Origin: Imbricaverruca yamaguchii
Taxonomy: Eukaryota; Arthropoda; Thecostraca; Neoverrucidae
DNA length: 64,000 nucleotides
Direction: 5' to 3'
Assembly: GCA_034440575.1 (NCBI GenBank)
Contig: JAOTOL010001277.1
Location: 1 to 64,000, forward strand
The notes under the pieces were generated by a model. The model saw only the letters and a list, made by a program, of their open reading frames with translations, did not search any database and was not told the origin of the DNA. Positions 1 through 10,501 of this stretch are shown here, piece by piece. The stretch's first letter is position 1. Each line of letters starts with the position of its first letter. The position numbers and the translations under genes are program-made.

Positions 1-699
1 AAACGAAATATTATTTTCGAACCATATTCGTAGAGGGCGTTTCAACAGTAACCCGTTCGTTTTCGTGGAACAATTAGCTTGTAAGTTAGATTAGGGATCT
101 TTAGGACTCTCTTACCCCGAGACGAGGTGTGACTATCTGACCAGAAAGATGGGGTAGGGCAGGTTAATAGTGCCTGAAGACACTACTTTGCAGTATTCAG
201 GCGCGAAATTAGACGCTTAGTTCAGTCCTAAGGTGTACATTGGCCGTATAATTATTCCTAACTGCACAAAGGTAGTCTGACGTCAAGTCATCTCTTTGAT
301 TTATGATAATCTTGGAAAGATCAGCGAGTTATTTGCGGAGTCTATCATCCCACCACATCCATCAGTTTTTTTTGGGGGAGGGGGGGCGAGGGGCCATACA
401 TTCAATCAATTGCCGGTACCTCGCACCCTGATGAGAACAAAAAACGATCCGCAATGTCACATATTTTTACAACACATATAATTGGCCTAAAATGATACCT
501 TCAGTTTTTACATTATAGGGTTGGCAACAGATGACAAGCTTCGCCCGTGATTCGATGATTTGGGGGAGCACTGAACTTAGACATAATTTGCATGCCCGAG
601 TTTCCTGCTGTCACTCACGGATGGTGGGCGGGGTGAATAAGGTACGCTGGGTTCCGTCATATCCGTATGGAAGAAACAATGGCTCAGACAGCCTTTTGC

Positions 700-1140
700 C
701 TCCTGCACTCCCACGCATGCACGCACGCATACAGGTGCCTTTTCGGACAGCTATGTGCCTTGAGAATGTAGGAGTCCTCCTTGGGCATTGCGATACTGCT
801 CTTCGTAATGGGTGGACCATTATTGGCTGTATATGTTCCTTTCCCGGACAAAAGACGTCCTGCTGGTCAGTTGGTGCCTTGAGAATGCAGGCACCCTCTT
901 GTGACAGTCGGTACCAACTTCGCAATGAGGAGCTTCCCTTGGTCCAGGTAATGCCTCTGTATAAATTAAAGGCACCCTCTAGGTGGTTACCGCCCCCCCA
1001 TGCAAACTTAAGCACCCTCATGAGGCACTGAGGTACCTTTCTTGACAGTACTAGTACAGACACCCTGAGTGCCACTCTTCAGAATGTATGCACCTTCGTG
1101 GGTCAGGAGAGCGCCCATCATGAGAATGTAGGCACACTTT
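700..1140. repeat. Degenerate tandem repeat with GAATGTAGGCACCCTC-like core
   Basis: Six or seven diverged units share a TTGAGAATGTAGG...CC(T)TC core at irregular spacing of about 50-70 bp. The two opposite open frames here (531-1031 and 611-1075) have no recognisable content. Bases 1-700 show nothing else. Confidence 0.5.
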
Positions 1141-1250
1141 TTACAACATAGTGCACAGCATGGCTAAACTAGCCACTCGTGTAGCTAGATAACGTAAAAA
1201 GGACATACGGTCTATCACTATCCACACACCATTATCTGAATCAATGCAAC

Positions 1251-1599
<349 letters not shown>

Positions 1600-1849
1600 G
1601 TTCAGACAGATTCAGACCGATAATCATTCATATTTTTTGTGGCTCGACATGATATGACGGCTGCATGATAAATCTGTTGGTTGTATGAGGCTTATCTGTT
1701 GGTCGCAAATACATAATCGAATACAATACAAGATAATCCCCCATTTTCCGACGTGAAATCTCCATTATAGCCCTTTACAGTCAGAATATGTCCGTCCAAT
1801 ATTAAGTCATCAATTGATCTTGAAGTACGATCACAACATTCCAGCCCAC

Positions 1850-1905
1850 CTTTGAGCTTGGTGTTGGCAATGTTGAACATGTTGATGACAGTATATGTAG
1901 CATGT
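1850..1905 (-). CDS. SMG6: SMG6-like, coding exon 12 (last seen; gene leaves window)
   Basis: The frame HATYTVINMFNIANTKLK corresponds to SMG6 MLQLMTINMFAVHNSQLK. The acceptor ACGGCAG takes phase 2 and the donor AAAG|GTGGGC leaves phase 1. No further exon was recognised between 1 and 1850. The rest of the helical region and the PIN nuclease domain must lie to the left of the window, so the gene is partial here. Confidence 0.8.
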
Positions 1906-2919
1906 CTGCCGTTTGCAGCGGCATTGGCTGCCGGCTCAGCAGGTGTGAGAACAAGCGCAGCATCGCGCATGCAGCCGGTTGAAAGTCTTCCATACTGCCG
2001 GCACACCCAGTTAGGTCACCATCTAAATCCACGCAGGTCACAACACGCCGTTCATACTGCCGGCACATCCAACTCCTGTCACTATCTTAACCCACACAGA
2101 GACAGAAACAGAGACACAGCTAGGAGCAGACAGAGGCACCGACAGAAAGACACAGGCAGAGGCACAGACAGAGAGGGGCGAGCGTGGCGCACACACACAG
2201 ACAGACAGACAGACAGACACAGACATACGGATCAGAGAAGAGGGAGAAGTGTATGCTGTACACACACACATAGGCTATCTCGACGTTTCGGGCCCGGCGA
2301 ACGAAGGCTTAATTTGGTGACACAAGACGAACAAGTACCCTCGAACGTGCCACCGGCCCGCTTGATCTGTTTAAAGACAGGTCACGCTCGTGAACCCGAT
2401 ACCGTAGGCACTTGTGAGTCGGCGTTAATACCGTGGCACGGACTAAAACTCCAAAGCAACTGCCACTTCCTGGGTGGAAGCCAGTCGACGAGAAGCTAAC
2501 AAAAGCAGGCGAAAAAGGAAATATGTAAAACAAGGACTCATACCAAGGGCTTCCCACACTGAAAGCAAACCCATAAGGAACTATGCCACCGAGGCTGCTA
2601 ATAATGTGAGTGCGAAAATGCCGTTATGCTGAAGAGTTGGCAGTATGGAGGAGGTGTTGTGTCCCATGGGGGTTTGGATCAAGGTAGGTGTGTCGGCAGT
2701 ACCGAGGACGTATTGTGACCTGTGGTGGGTTTTGATGAAGACAGGACTAGGTATGCCAGCAGTATGGAGGGCGTGTTGTGACTTTTGGTGTGCTCTCAGC
2801 GGTTGCATCGATGGCACTCGTTACCTCCCTGTCACCAATCCGCAGCATGGGCAGAGGAACGGACGAGTATTGGCCTGCAATGCCGTTGATGCGAGCATCC
2901 AAACGACCACATCACATCA

Positions 2920-3275
2920 CACGATCCGTCCTCCATACTACCACCACACCGGCTAAGTCAGCATGAAACACCCGGCACGCCACTACACGCTGGTCCGCCC
3001 TCTATACTACCACCACACCGGCTAAATCACCATCCAACACCCGGCACGCCACGACACGCTGGTCCGCCCTCCATACTACCACCACACTGGCTAAGTCCGC
3101 ATCCAACACCCGGCACGCCACAACACGCTGGTCCGCCCTCCATACTACCACCACACTGGGTAAGTCCGCATCCAACACCCGGCACGCCACAACACGCTGG
3201 TCCGCCCTCCATACTACCACCACACTGGGTAAGTCAGCATCCAACACCCGGCACGCCGCAACACGCTGGGGCAGA
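2920..3275 (-). repeat. 69-bp minisatellite
   Basis: Five units spaced 69 bp apart (CCCGGCACGCC at 2971, 3040, 3109, 3178, 3247). Since 69 is divisible by three, a 23-residue repeat frame stays open on the minus strand, but nothing else supports coding. Related, more diverged copies occur at 2640-2790 and 1985-2080. Confidence 0.85.
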
Positions 3276-3369
3276 ACACTCCCAACATGTTCTCAAACAG
3301 ATTTACAACAAACCCTGCATCTATAGCACGCCCAGAACGGCATCTATAACACACCACAGATAGCTACAC

Positions 3370-3640
3370 ATCTGTACGCACGATCAGAATAGCTCTACAA
3401 CACACCACACGTAACTACACATCTGACTGCACACCCAGAACAGGATCTACAACACACCACACGTAACTACACATCTGACTGCACACCCAGAACAGGATCC
3501 GCAGCACACCACACGTAATTACACATCTGACTGCACACCCAGAACAGGATCTACAACACACCACACGTAACTACACATCTGACTGCACACCCAGAACATG
3601 ATCCGCAGCACACCACACGTAACTACACATCTGACTGCAT
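3370..3640 (-). repeat. 52-bp minisatellite starting at the exon 11 donor
   Basis: Five units exactly 52 bp apart (marks at 3422, 3474, 3526, 3578, 3630). On the minus strand each contains TGCAGTCAGATGTGTAG, the sequence at the proposed exon 11 border. Confidence 0.85.
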
Positions 3641-3698
3641 GCTGAAGGACATCAATCGAAAAACCAACATACTCGCTGAGAAGCAGTTGTGTCCGACA
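3636..3698 (-). CDS. SMG6: SMG6-like, coding exon 11 (tentative)
   Basis: A 63-nt segment whose frame contains SASMLVFRLMSFSM. It keeps phase with both neighbours, and with it the spacing between VVER and INMF is about 35 residues, as in vertebrate SMG6 (about 34). The acceptor is GTGCAG. The donor (ATGCA|GTCAGATG) is less certain. Its exon-intron border is repeated five times in the adjoining 52-bp array. Confidence 0.55.
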
Positions 3699-3838
3699 CT
3701 GCACGGTAGGGCATGTAACAAGTGGTGATGACATATAAATCTACCTGGGCACAGCGTACACACCTATACTCCCACAGCTCGACATGTGGTGAGGACACAT
3801 GGCCAAGTCGTCTTTTGTCAGTGCACTGCTGTTCTCAC

Positions 3839-3930
3839 CGCTCGACAACAGTCGCAGCCAACTCTGACCTGATGCGGGTGTACAGCTTGCCCTGCACGTG
3901 CAGATAGGCCGTGATGAACGTCTTCAGCAT
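3839..3930 (-). CDS. SMG6: SMG6-like, coding exon 10
   Basis: The frame MLKTFITAYLHVQGKLYTRI then SELAATVVER matches SMG6 LNKRFILSFLHAHGKLFTRIGMETF...VAEKVL. The acceptor CTACAG is phase 0 and the donor GAGCG|GTGAGA phase 2. It is too short to stand out as an open frame and was found by reading the conserved GKL-TRI motif. Confidence 0.88.
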
Positions 3931-4616
3931 CTGTAGGGCGCAACACGCGACAAATATCACGATACGTGAACACCGCATATACACCAGATTCTATAAGTTT
4001 TTCTTCACGAAGAACACCTGATGGACCAGAACAAAATTACTAACCATGGAGGTGGGCGAATTGGCAGTGGTGAGCAATGCGGACGTGCGTGCGGGAGTGC
4101 GTAAGTGCACTAACACGCACGCACGTACACACGCATGAACGCACACGCATGCGCACACGCACACGCAGTTAGGTGAGTTAGGTGTCCCACGTGATAAAAA
4201 TGTCCAGGATAAGGAGAAAACAAAATTCAAGCACCCAAACGCCCATCTTGGGAAATATGAGATATTATATCCAAAGGAGAGCCATCTAAGTTTTTTAAAT
4301 AAAATAAAATATTTGTATGTATCAATAAAATAGCATAGGCACACATTTTCTGAGAATGTAGTATCTACAGCTAATCAAAACTGGATGCACCCTGCATTAT
4401 CCTATCATCTAAAATGCACACAATACGTTTTTTTTTGGTAGGTTACCCAAAAAAGTAAATACACCCTAGACAGAAAACGAATCCCTCCATCACCGAAACC
4501 GACTAGCTGGATACATCTTTAAAGCCACCTGCCCAAATCAACAGGTATGCACCGTGCGTGCATGCATGCACTCGTGCGTGTGTGTGGTGTGATACGTGGT
4601 ACGTAAAGCGTAGTGT

Positions 4617-5062
4617 ATGGTGCGTGGTGGTGAGTGATGAGTGATGAGTGATGAGTGATGAGTGATGAGTAGTGAGTGGTGAGTGGTGCGTGGTGCGTGG
4701 TGCGTGGTGCGTGGTGCGTGGTGAGTGGTGAGTGGTGCGTGGTGCGTGGTGAGTGGTGAGTGGTGAGTGGTGAGTGGTGCGTGGTGCGTGGTGCGTGGTG
4801 CGTGGTGCGTGGTGCGTGGTGCGTGGTGCGTGGTGCGTGGTGCGTGGTGCGTGGTGCGTGGTGCGTGGTGCGTGGTGAGTGCTGCGTGGTGAGTGGTGCG
4901 TGGTGAGTGGTGAGTGGTGCGTGGTGCGTGGTGAGTGGTGCGTGGTGAGTGGTGCGTGGTGCGTGGTGCGTGGTGAGTGGTGCGTGGTGCGTGGTGAGTT
5001 GTGAGTGGTGAGTGGTGAGTGGTGAGTGGTGAGTGGTGAGGGGTGAGGGGGTGAGTGGTGAG
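4617..5062 (-). repeat. 7-bp simple repeat (TGGTGCG/TGGTGAG)n
   Basis: About 60 copies of a heptamer with two alternating forms. It lies in SMG6-like intron 9 next to the 73-bp array. Long Thr/His-rich frames read across it are not genes. Confidence 0.95.
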
Positions 5063-5169
5063 TGATGTGTGATGAGTGATACATGGCATGTGGTGAGTGT
5101 TGCTTGAGTGCATGTATTCGTAAGTGCGTGTTGTGTGGTGCGCGGTGCGCGGATGCATGCACTCGTACT

Positions 5170-6195
5170 GACACTCATCTCTGTGTCGCCCAGTTGACCA
5201 AATATGGCGTCCTCGGCATCGTCTGTATCTGTGTGGTCGGCTGACACTCACCTCTGTGTCGCCCATATGACCAAGTATGGCGTCCTCGGCGTCGTCTGTA
5301 TCTGTGTGGTCGGTTGACACTCACCTCTGTGTCGCCCATATGACCAAGTCTGGCGTCCTCGGCGTCGTCTGTATCTGTGTGGTCGGCTGACACTCACCTC
5401 TGTGTCGCCCATATGACCAAGTCTGGCGTCCTCGGCGTCGTCTGTATCTGTGTGGTCGGCTGACACTCACCTCTGTGTCGCCCATTTGACCAAGTCTGGC
5501 GTCCTCGGCGTCGTCTGTATCTGTGTGGTCGGCTGACACTCACCTCTGTGTCGCCCATATGACCAAGTCTGGCGTCCTCGGCGTCGTCTGTATCTGTGTG
5601 GTCGGCTGACACTCACCTCTGTGTCGCCCATATGACCAAGTCTGGCGTCCTCGGCGTCGTCTGTATCTGTGTGGTCGGCTGACACTCACCTCTGTGTCGC
5701 CCATATGACCAAGTCTGGCGTCCTCGGCGTCGTCTGTATCTGTGTGGTCGGCTGACACTCACCTCTGTGTCGCCCATTTGACCAAGTCTGGCGTCCTCGG
5801 CGTCGTCTGTATCTGTGTGGTCGGCTGACACTCACCTCTGTGTCGCCCATATGACCAAGTCTGGCGTCCTCGGCAGCGTCTGAATACACGTGGTCGCCTG
5901 ACACTCACCTCTGTGTCGCCCATATGACCAAGTCTGGCGTCCTCGGCGTCGTCTGTATCTGTGTGGTCGGTTGACACTCACCTCTGTGTCGCCCATTTGA
6001 CCAAGTCTGGCGTCCTCGGCAGCGTCTGAATACGCGTGGTCGCCTGACACTCACCTCTGTGTCGCCCATATGACCAAGTCTGGCGTCCTCGGCGTCGTCT
6101 GTATCTGTGTGGTCGGTTGACACTCACCTCTGTGTCGCCCATATGACCAAGTCTGGCGTCCTCGGCGTCGTCTGTATCTGTGTGGTCGGCTGACA
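5170..6195 (-). repeat. 73-bp minisatellite spanning the exon 9 donor
   Basis: Fourteen head-to-tail 73-bp units. Each holds the last part of exon 9, the donor ACAGAG|GTGAGTGTC and the first intron bases. Thirteen units keep the GT; the outermost (5170) has AT instead. Two units (near 5873 and 6021) carry a distinct variant block with GAATAC. The overlapping 72-residue frames here arise because 3 x 73 is divisible by three. Confidence 0.96.
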
Positions 6196-6325
6196 CGGAG
6201 CGTCTGACATGCTCGCCGTCACGCAGGTGCACCCACAGTTCAGAGCGCAGGCCGGATGGGTGACGGTGGCGAGGCTTGATCACCGCCGACTCTGGCTCCG
6301 GCAGAGGCGGCGCCAGAGACGTGTA
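6128..6325 (-). CDS. SMG6: SMG6-like, coding exon 9
   Basis: A 66-codon exon with SELWVHLRDGEHVRR, matching the LEIWIHPSHPR region after the SMG6 helical repeats, then an acidic tail HTDTDDAEDARLG...GDTE. The acceptor CCGCAG follows a T-rich tract; the donor is GAG|GTGAGT, phase 0. The last part of the exon plus its donor and the first intron bases form the unit of the 73-bp array that follows, so many further copies of this donor lie downstream. The first donor is taken because it restores the frame to exon 10. Confidence 0.8.
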
Positions 6326-6501
6326 CTGCGGCACCATACGGACACGTCAGGGCAAACAAAAACAAAAACAGCCGTGACACAAACAGGAACAGCGCCGGTA
6401 ATTACAGAGGGACAGCTACAACAATTGCATACCAGTTCCTCTTCCCTTTATAAGAATATCTTTATGGAATAATCACTGAATGGTGCAGGACACAAGCTTA
6501 C

Positions 6502-6612
6502 CTTTTTCGATGACTCGTGAAAGAGGGAGAGTAGCGAATCTTTTGCTGTGATGAATGGGTTGGACGCCATCAAGGCACGGACGTAGTAGTACACGCAGTC
6601 CAGCCTCTTGTG
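6502..6612 (-). CDS. SMG6: SMG6-like, coding exon 8 (EST1 domain)
   Basis: Exactly 37 codons beginning HKRLDCVYYYVRALMASNP and ending in LLSLFHESSKK. This is the most clearly conserved SMG6 segment in the window (family: RRKLDAVYYYMRSLAASNP, SLMSLFEE). The acceptor is CTTTCAG and the donor AAAAAG|GTAAGC, both phase 0. Confidence 0.95.
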
Positions 6613-6816
6613 CTGAAAGGCAGTCACATGCCATGACTGCGAGGCCGTTGTCGTTCGTTGTGAAGCTAACTGTTGCCGGCTTTTCATAGTTCTAAGTTAA
6701 AAGCCACTGAATTAACACTTATGCGCCATTAAGCAGTATTGCATTATGCATCAGAGACAGACAGAGACAGACAGAGACAGAAAGAAATGAGTGTCAGGGA
6801 CATGGACAGCACTCAC

Positions 6817-6895
6817 CGCATATAGTGCCAAGATAGCCAACTGGTTGAACGGCCGGCCGTTCTTCGGGTTCATTCGCTGTGCCTGGAGGTAGTAA
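6817..6895 (-). CDS. SMG6: SMG6-like, coding exon 7 (EST1 domain)
   Basis: A 79-nt exon encodes SYYLQAQRMNPKNGRPFNQ and LAILALYA. The family signature PKNGRPYNQLALLA of SMG6 is nearly intact. The acceptor is CTGCAG and the donor GCG|GTGAGT, in phase 2 and out phase 0. It is followed by a (CAGAGA)-type short repeat at 6746-6785. Confidence 0.92.
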
Positions 6896-7259
6896 CTGCA
6901 GCCATAGACAACAGACATCATCTTAGTTACCTAAGCTATTTGCGTTTGAGGGCATTTTCATTAGAAATGTACGATTTGGTGAACGAGTACAGGCAAACAA
7001 TCAGGACACACACTCAATTGTTACAACTATTTAGGCTAAATGGAATAACCACACAGCTGGTTACAGATCATTCACAATTGTGGCATGTAAAACTGCACGT
7101 ACAAATAGGCCATACTTGACGGTAGTTTTATTACAATCAGCCTGTTGTTTGCGCTTATACCTAACACAGATGTCCATATGATCATAAAGCATATGCCTCA
7201 CCTGGCTATGCATATGATATGGAAGCTAACCCACTAGCTGGGCTTATTTAAGTGGTATG

Positions 7260-7459
7260 TTGCGACAGGAGCGGTCGTAATTGACCTGGACATCTAGGTG
7301 CGGTTGTAGCTGATCTGTTCGTCTAGGTGTAGGTATAACTGACCTACTGGCCTGGTTGTGGTTGCAGCTGGCCTACTGGTCCGGGTGTGGTTGTACCTAA
7401 CCTATTGATCTGTGTGGTTGCAGCTGACCTGCTGATCTGGATGTAGCTGCAACTGACCT
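7260..7459 (-). repeat. ~29-bp degenerate tandem repeat at the exon 6 donor
   Basis: About six or seven units of 27-30 bp run from the exon 6 donor into the intron. On the minus strand each begins AGGTCAGYTGCARC or a close variant, the same sequence as the real donor AG|GTCAGTTGCAGC. Confidence 0.75.
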
Positions 7460-7678
7460 CTTGGCCTCGGCATAGCTGGCCAGTCGGCCGACCTGGTGTT
7501 TGTACCGGACCAGGTCACCCAGACAGAGTAGCAGACGCTGACTGAGCGCCACCACTGTCGAGAAGTAGCGCCGACCCATCAGCTGACCCGGGTCAAATGT
7601 TAGCCAACACAGCTGCTCCACCGGTAAATTGTAAGCGTGTTGCAGATCACGCAACAGCTTCGAGAAAAACTCAACGCC
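7458..7678 (-). CDS. SMG6: SMG6-like, coding exon 6 (EST1 helical domain)
   Basis: The frame runs GVEFFSKLLRDLQHAYNL ... LLLCLGDLVRYKHQ ... YAEAK. This aligns with vertebrate SMG6 FFDSLLQKLQVTYKF ... CMICQGDIARYREQ ... YGKAR, part of the TPR-like EST1 domain shared by SMG5, SMG6 and SMG7; the details fit SMG6 best. The acceptor TCCACAG is phase 0 and the donor AAGAG|GTCAGT is phase 2. The donor is the first unit of a degenerate tandem array of about 29 bp. Confidence 0.9.
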
Positions 7679-7845
7679 CTGTGGACAGAGCAAGATAAAG
7701 GTCAAAATAAAATAATACTTTGGCACATGCTACTTACAGTAAACAAGACAAAGATCACACTAAAATATATCTAGACACATCCTGTCGATAGTAAAGACAC
7801 CAGTGTTGGGGATTTGGGATGGACTTCGAATGCAGTTAACGACGT

Positions 7846-8023
7846 GGGGGCGGGGATGGCCGAGTGGTTAAGGTGTTGGGCTATGAGTACCAAATGTACC
7901 TTCGACACTAGCGCCGCTCAGGACATTACCCAATCCCGCGGCCCACCGGGGAAACGGTGTGGGCGGCGTCATTAGCCGTGAATGTGTATATTGCGCCGTG
8001 AACCACCCAATAATCAAACAGGA
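7846..8023 (+). mobile_element. tRNA-derived SINE, family B (Ser/Leu-type head)
   Basis: The head GGATGGCCGAGTGGTTAAGG is an A-box of tRNA-Ser/Leu type; a body with CCGCGGCCCACCGG follows. It is flanked by AGTTAACGACGTG and AGTTAATGACGTG (7833-7845, 8024-8036), a 13-bp target duplication with one mismatch. It sits in SMG6-like intron 5. Confidence 0.88.
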
Positions 8024-8165
8024 AGTTAATGACGTGAATAAAGATCCAGCACCGTAGTGGTGGGGAGCGGTGATCCTGTCGGGAGACAACATCAGCAGCA
8101 GCGCTGAGAAGAGGAGACAGTGACCGTGTGTCGGCCAGGTGTCTTAGTGTAGAAAAGCTACCTAC

Positions 8166-8337
8166 GTCGTCCAGGATATCGGCCAGTGCAGGCTGGCACG
8201 CTTGTAGCTGTGTGGTGCGCAGCCATTCGATGGCGGCGTAGTAGAGAGACCGCCACACCGTCTGGTCCACTCCGAGCGACATCCAGGTGCGCAGGTCGCT
8301 GGTCACCAGGCGCACACACTCCTGCTGCACGTGCCTT
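8166..8337 (-). CDS. SMG6: SMG6-like, coding exon 5 (start of 14-3-3-like/EST1 domain)
   Basis: The frame contains VDQTVWRSLYYAAIEWL and ends in LADILDD. Vertebrate SMG6 has DQILWKNAFYQVIEKF and LLELLDE at the same place. The acceptor TTTGCAG takes phase 2. Of two overlapping donors, GAC|GTAGGT (phase 0) is chosen because it makes DD-GVEFF, matching DE-GTDFF of the family. A SINE sits in the following intron. Confidence 0.85.
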
Positions 8338-8577
8338 CTGCAAAGGCCGAACACACCGCCCGTGGGTGGGTCGGCTCCGGTGAGGAGACTAACGCCATCA
8401 TGGGAAAACGCACGAAGTTTCACCAATAAGCAAGGAAGCACGGCCAACTCGATTCAACACGCTGTGTCTACGATGCCGCCTGTGAAACTCTTGCTACACC
8501 ACACGTCTTTTTCGAACTAAAGAATACACGTTAATGTTGTTGGTTGGATTGTGCTGTACGGAGCATTCAGCAGTTGA

Positions 8578-8697
8578 GACCATATGGCGTCGCCCGCCTA
8601 TCACCCTGGCAGGAAGGGGGGGACATCCCGGGGAATCGAACCCTGTACCTCTTGCGTGCCAGCCACTCAGCTTAACACACTGACCTGCCGACGTGCA
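8578..8697 (-). mobile_element. tRNA-derived SINE, family C
   Basis: On the minus strand it carries a TAAGC...GAGTGGCTGGC head, a B-box GGTTCGATTCC and a CACCCTGGCAGG...GGCGACGCCATATGG-type body (inverse strand: CCATATGGCGTCGCC). Two related copies lie at 38683-38957. Confidence 0.75.
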
Positions 8698-8876
8698 TAG
8701 AGTACCCTGAACCATTGAACCGGCTAATAAGAAACATAGGCTGTGGAAGATCCAGGGTGTGAGGGAATCGTCATTCAGGACATACCCCCCTTCCCCCCCC
8801 CCCCCCCCCAACTAACGACGACAAAAAAAAAGGGCACATTATATTACAAGCTTGCTTTCACACATGCTTTCCATCT

Positions 8877-9062
8877 ATTGCGTTCGTCTATTTACTGGGT
8901 GGTTCACGAAGCACTTTATGCATATTCACGGCTAATGGTGCCGCCCACTGTTTCGCCGGTGGGCCGCGGGATTGGGAAATGTTCCGAGCGGCGCTAGTGT
9001 CGAAACCGAGGCCTTTGGTACCCAGAACTTAACACTGTAACCATTCGGTCATCCCCGCCCCT
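8877..9062 (-). mobile_element. tRNA-derived SINE, family B, antisense copy
   Basis: The reverse complement matches the family B copies at 7846 and 60404 over head and body (GGGGATGACCGAATGG..., GGCCCACCGGCGAAACAG). It lies in SMG6-like intron 4. Confidence 0.85.
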
Positions 9063-10097
9063 CATTGTGCTCGTGAAATTCTAAGAAAACGGCTACATTC
9101 TTGTCATTCCGGTCCATTTCGCCTTTCCCAACAAATGTATCCCACCAAAAAGGGGCACACCTGTATATGCATTTCGGGGGATGATCCGGCAATGCGTTGC
9201 TGCATTAAAAGCGCAATAGATGTTCTGGCCAACGACTCACGATGAGATTAATCATGACTGGAAGAGCTCAATTGAACATGGAAGGGACTCGAGTCGTCAT
9301 AAGCGATAGGGAACTTCACATGTGCTTATAATCAACCAGGGACAGGAGGCACACAGAACAACTATTCTGTTTTTAGAAATTAATGTTAGATAATTTGCTG
9401 AATGCACACGCAGGTGATATGACAATTTGGATAAACGATGGCGCGTGGAAATCACACGTAATGAACAGAAATTCTGCCGGCTTAAATGGCCCAATTGGAC
9501 TACAAACAATTCAATCTGAAAAAGTAACCCATCATGCATATCCTTACTAGCGACACTGTTTTGTGCTGAATTGGAGTTTAGGGGAGCGTCGACATCTAGG
9601 GTCATCTTGCGCCCATAACTACATTTTAATAAATGTACGGTGTTGTTATCATAGCTTGCTATCCATCTTCACGGGCGAGGGCATATCAAGTGAAGGCGAG
9701 CTTGTCGAATGAACATAAAAATATTGCCGGACGCCACGACCACAGAGTCATTCCCTATTAGGATACGTAAAGAAGAGTCAGTGTTCGACCGTCCTAAAAT
9801 CTGGCGTCGCAGAAGCGACACTGTTTCTGTCACGTTAATTCTCGCTCGTGCATGGGCGAGGACCAATGGTAAGGGTCAATCAAGCAATGGCCAGAGGCGA
9901 GGAGAAAATGGTACACGATTCTTTAGCTCCGTGTAGTACGAGTGCACCCGCTTCGCATTAATGACAGCATGACTGCATCACAAGATACGACAAAACAACT
10001 GACTCGTCGAGTGACAGCACGTGCATAATCCATATGGGAAACGTACACCGAGCGTGAGCGTAATGTGACGCTGCAGTGGGCGTTACGCATCACGCAC

Positions 10098-10223
10098 CGT
10101 ATGCGGGTGACGGTGGTCCAGGTGTCCAGCAGCTGGTCGGTAGCTATGATGTACTCAACGTCTCCAGCGGCGCGACCCAGCAGCTGAGACACACGGCTGG
10201 CGTTGGTGTCGTCCGCTCCAGCA
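10098..10223 (-). CDS. SMG6: SMG6-like, coding exon 4
   Basis: The frame RVSQLLGRAAGDVEYI...QLLDTW resembles the SMG6 stretch HRLLRVADNQELQLSNLL that precedes the helical domain. Phase 2 enters and leaves; the donor is ACG|GTGCGT. The acceptor TGTGTGGCCAG lies inside the first unit of the 37-bp minisatellite that fills the upstream intron, so repeat and splice site are one sequence. Confidence 0.6.
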
Positions 10224-10501
10224 CTGGCCACACAGCAGACAGTCAACTTTACATCCTACACTGTCCACACAGCAGACAGTCAACTACACATCTCACACTG
10301 TCCACACAGCAGACAGTCAAATACACATCCAGCACTGGCCACACAGCAGACAGTCAATTGCACATCCTACACTGTCCACACACCAGACAATCAACTACAC
10401 ATCCTACACTACCCACACAGCAGACAGTCAACTACACATCCTACACTACCCACACATCAGACAGTCAACTATGCATCCTACACTGTCCACACAGCAGACA
10501 G
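10205..10501 (+). repeat. 37-bp minisatellite, first segment
   Basis: Tandem copies of a 37-bp unit (CAGACAGTCAACTACACATC then CTACACTGTCCACACAG). The first unit overlaps the acceptor of SMG6-like exon 4. A hAT-like element interrupts the array after 10501. Confidence 0.95.

Noticed and set aside
2780..2915. Possible further SMG6 exon on the minus strand near a GGGAG|GTAACG donor
   Set aside because: No frame matched the family and phases could not be tied to exons 11 and 12.
4503..5320. Three 220-260 residue Thr/His/Pro frames
   Set aside because: They read through a 7-bp simple repeat in all three frames, so openness is a repeat effect.
5175..6123. Twelve overlapping 72-residue minus frames
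   Set aside because: They arise because three 73-bp repeat units make 219 nt; only the leading unit is an exon end.
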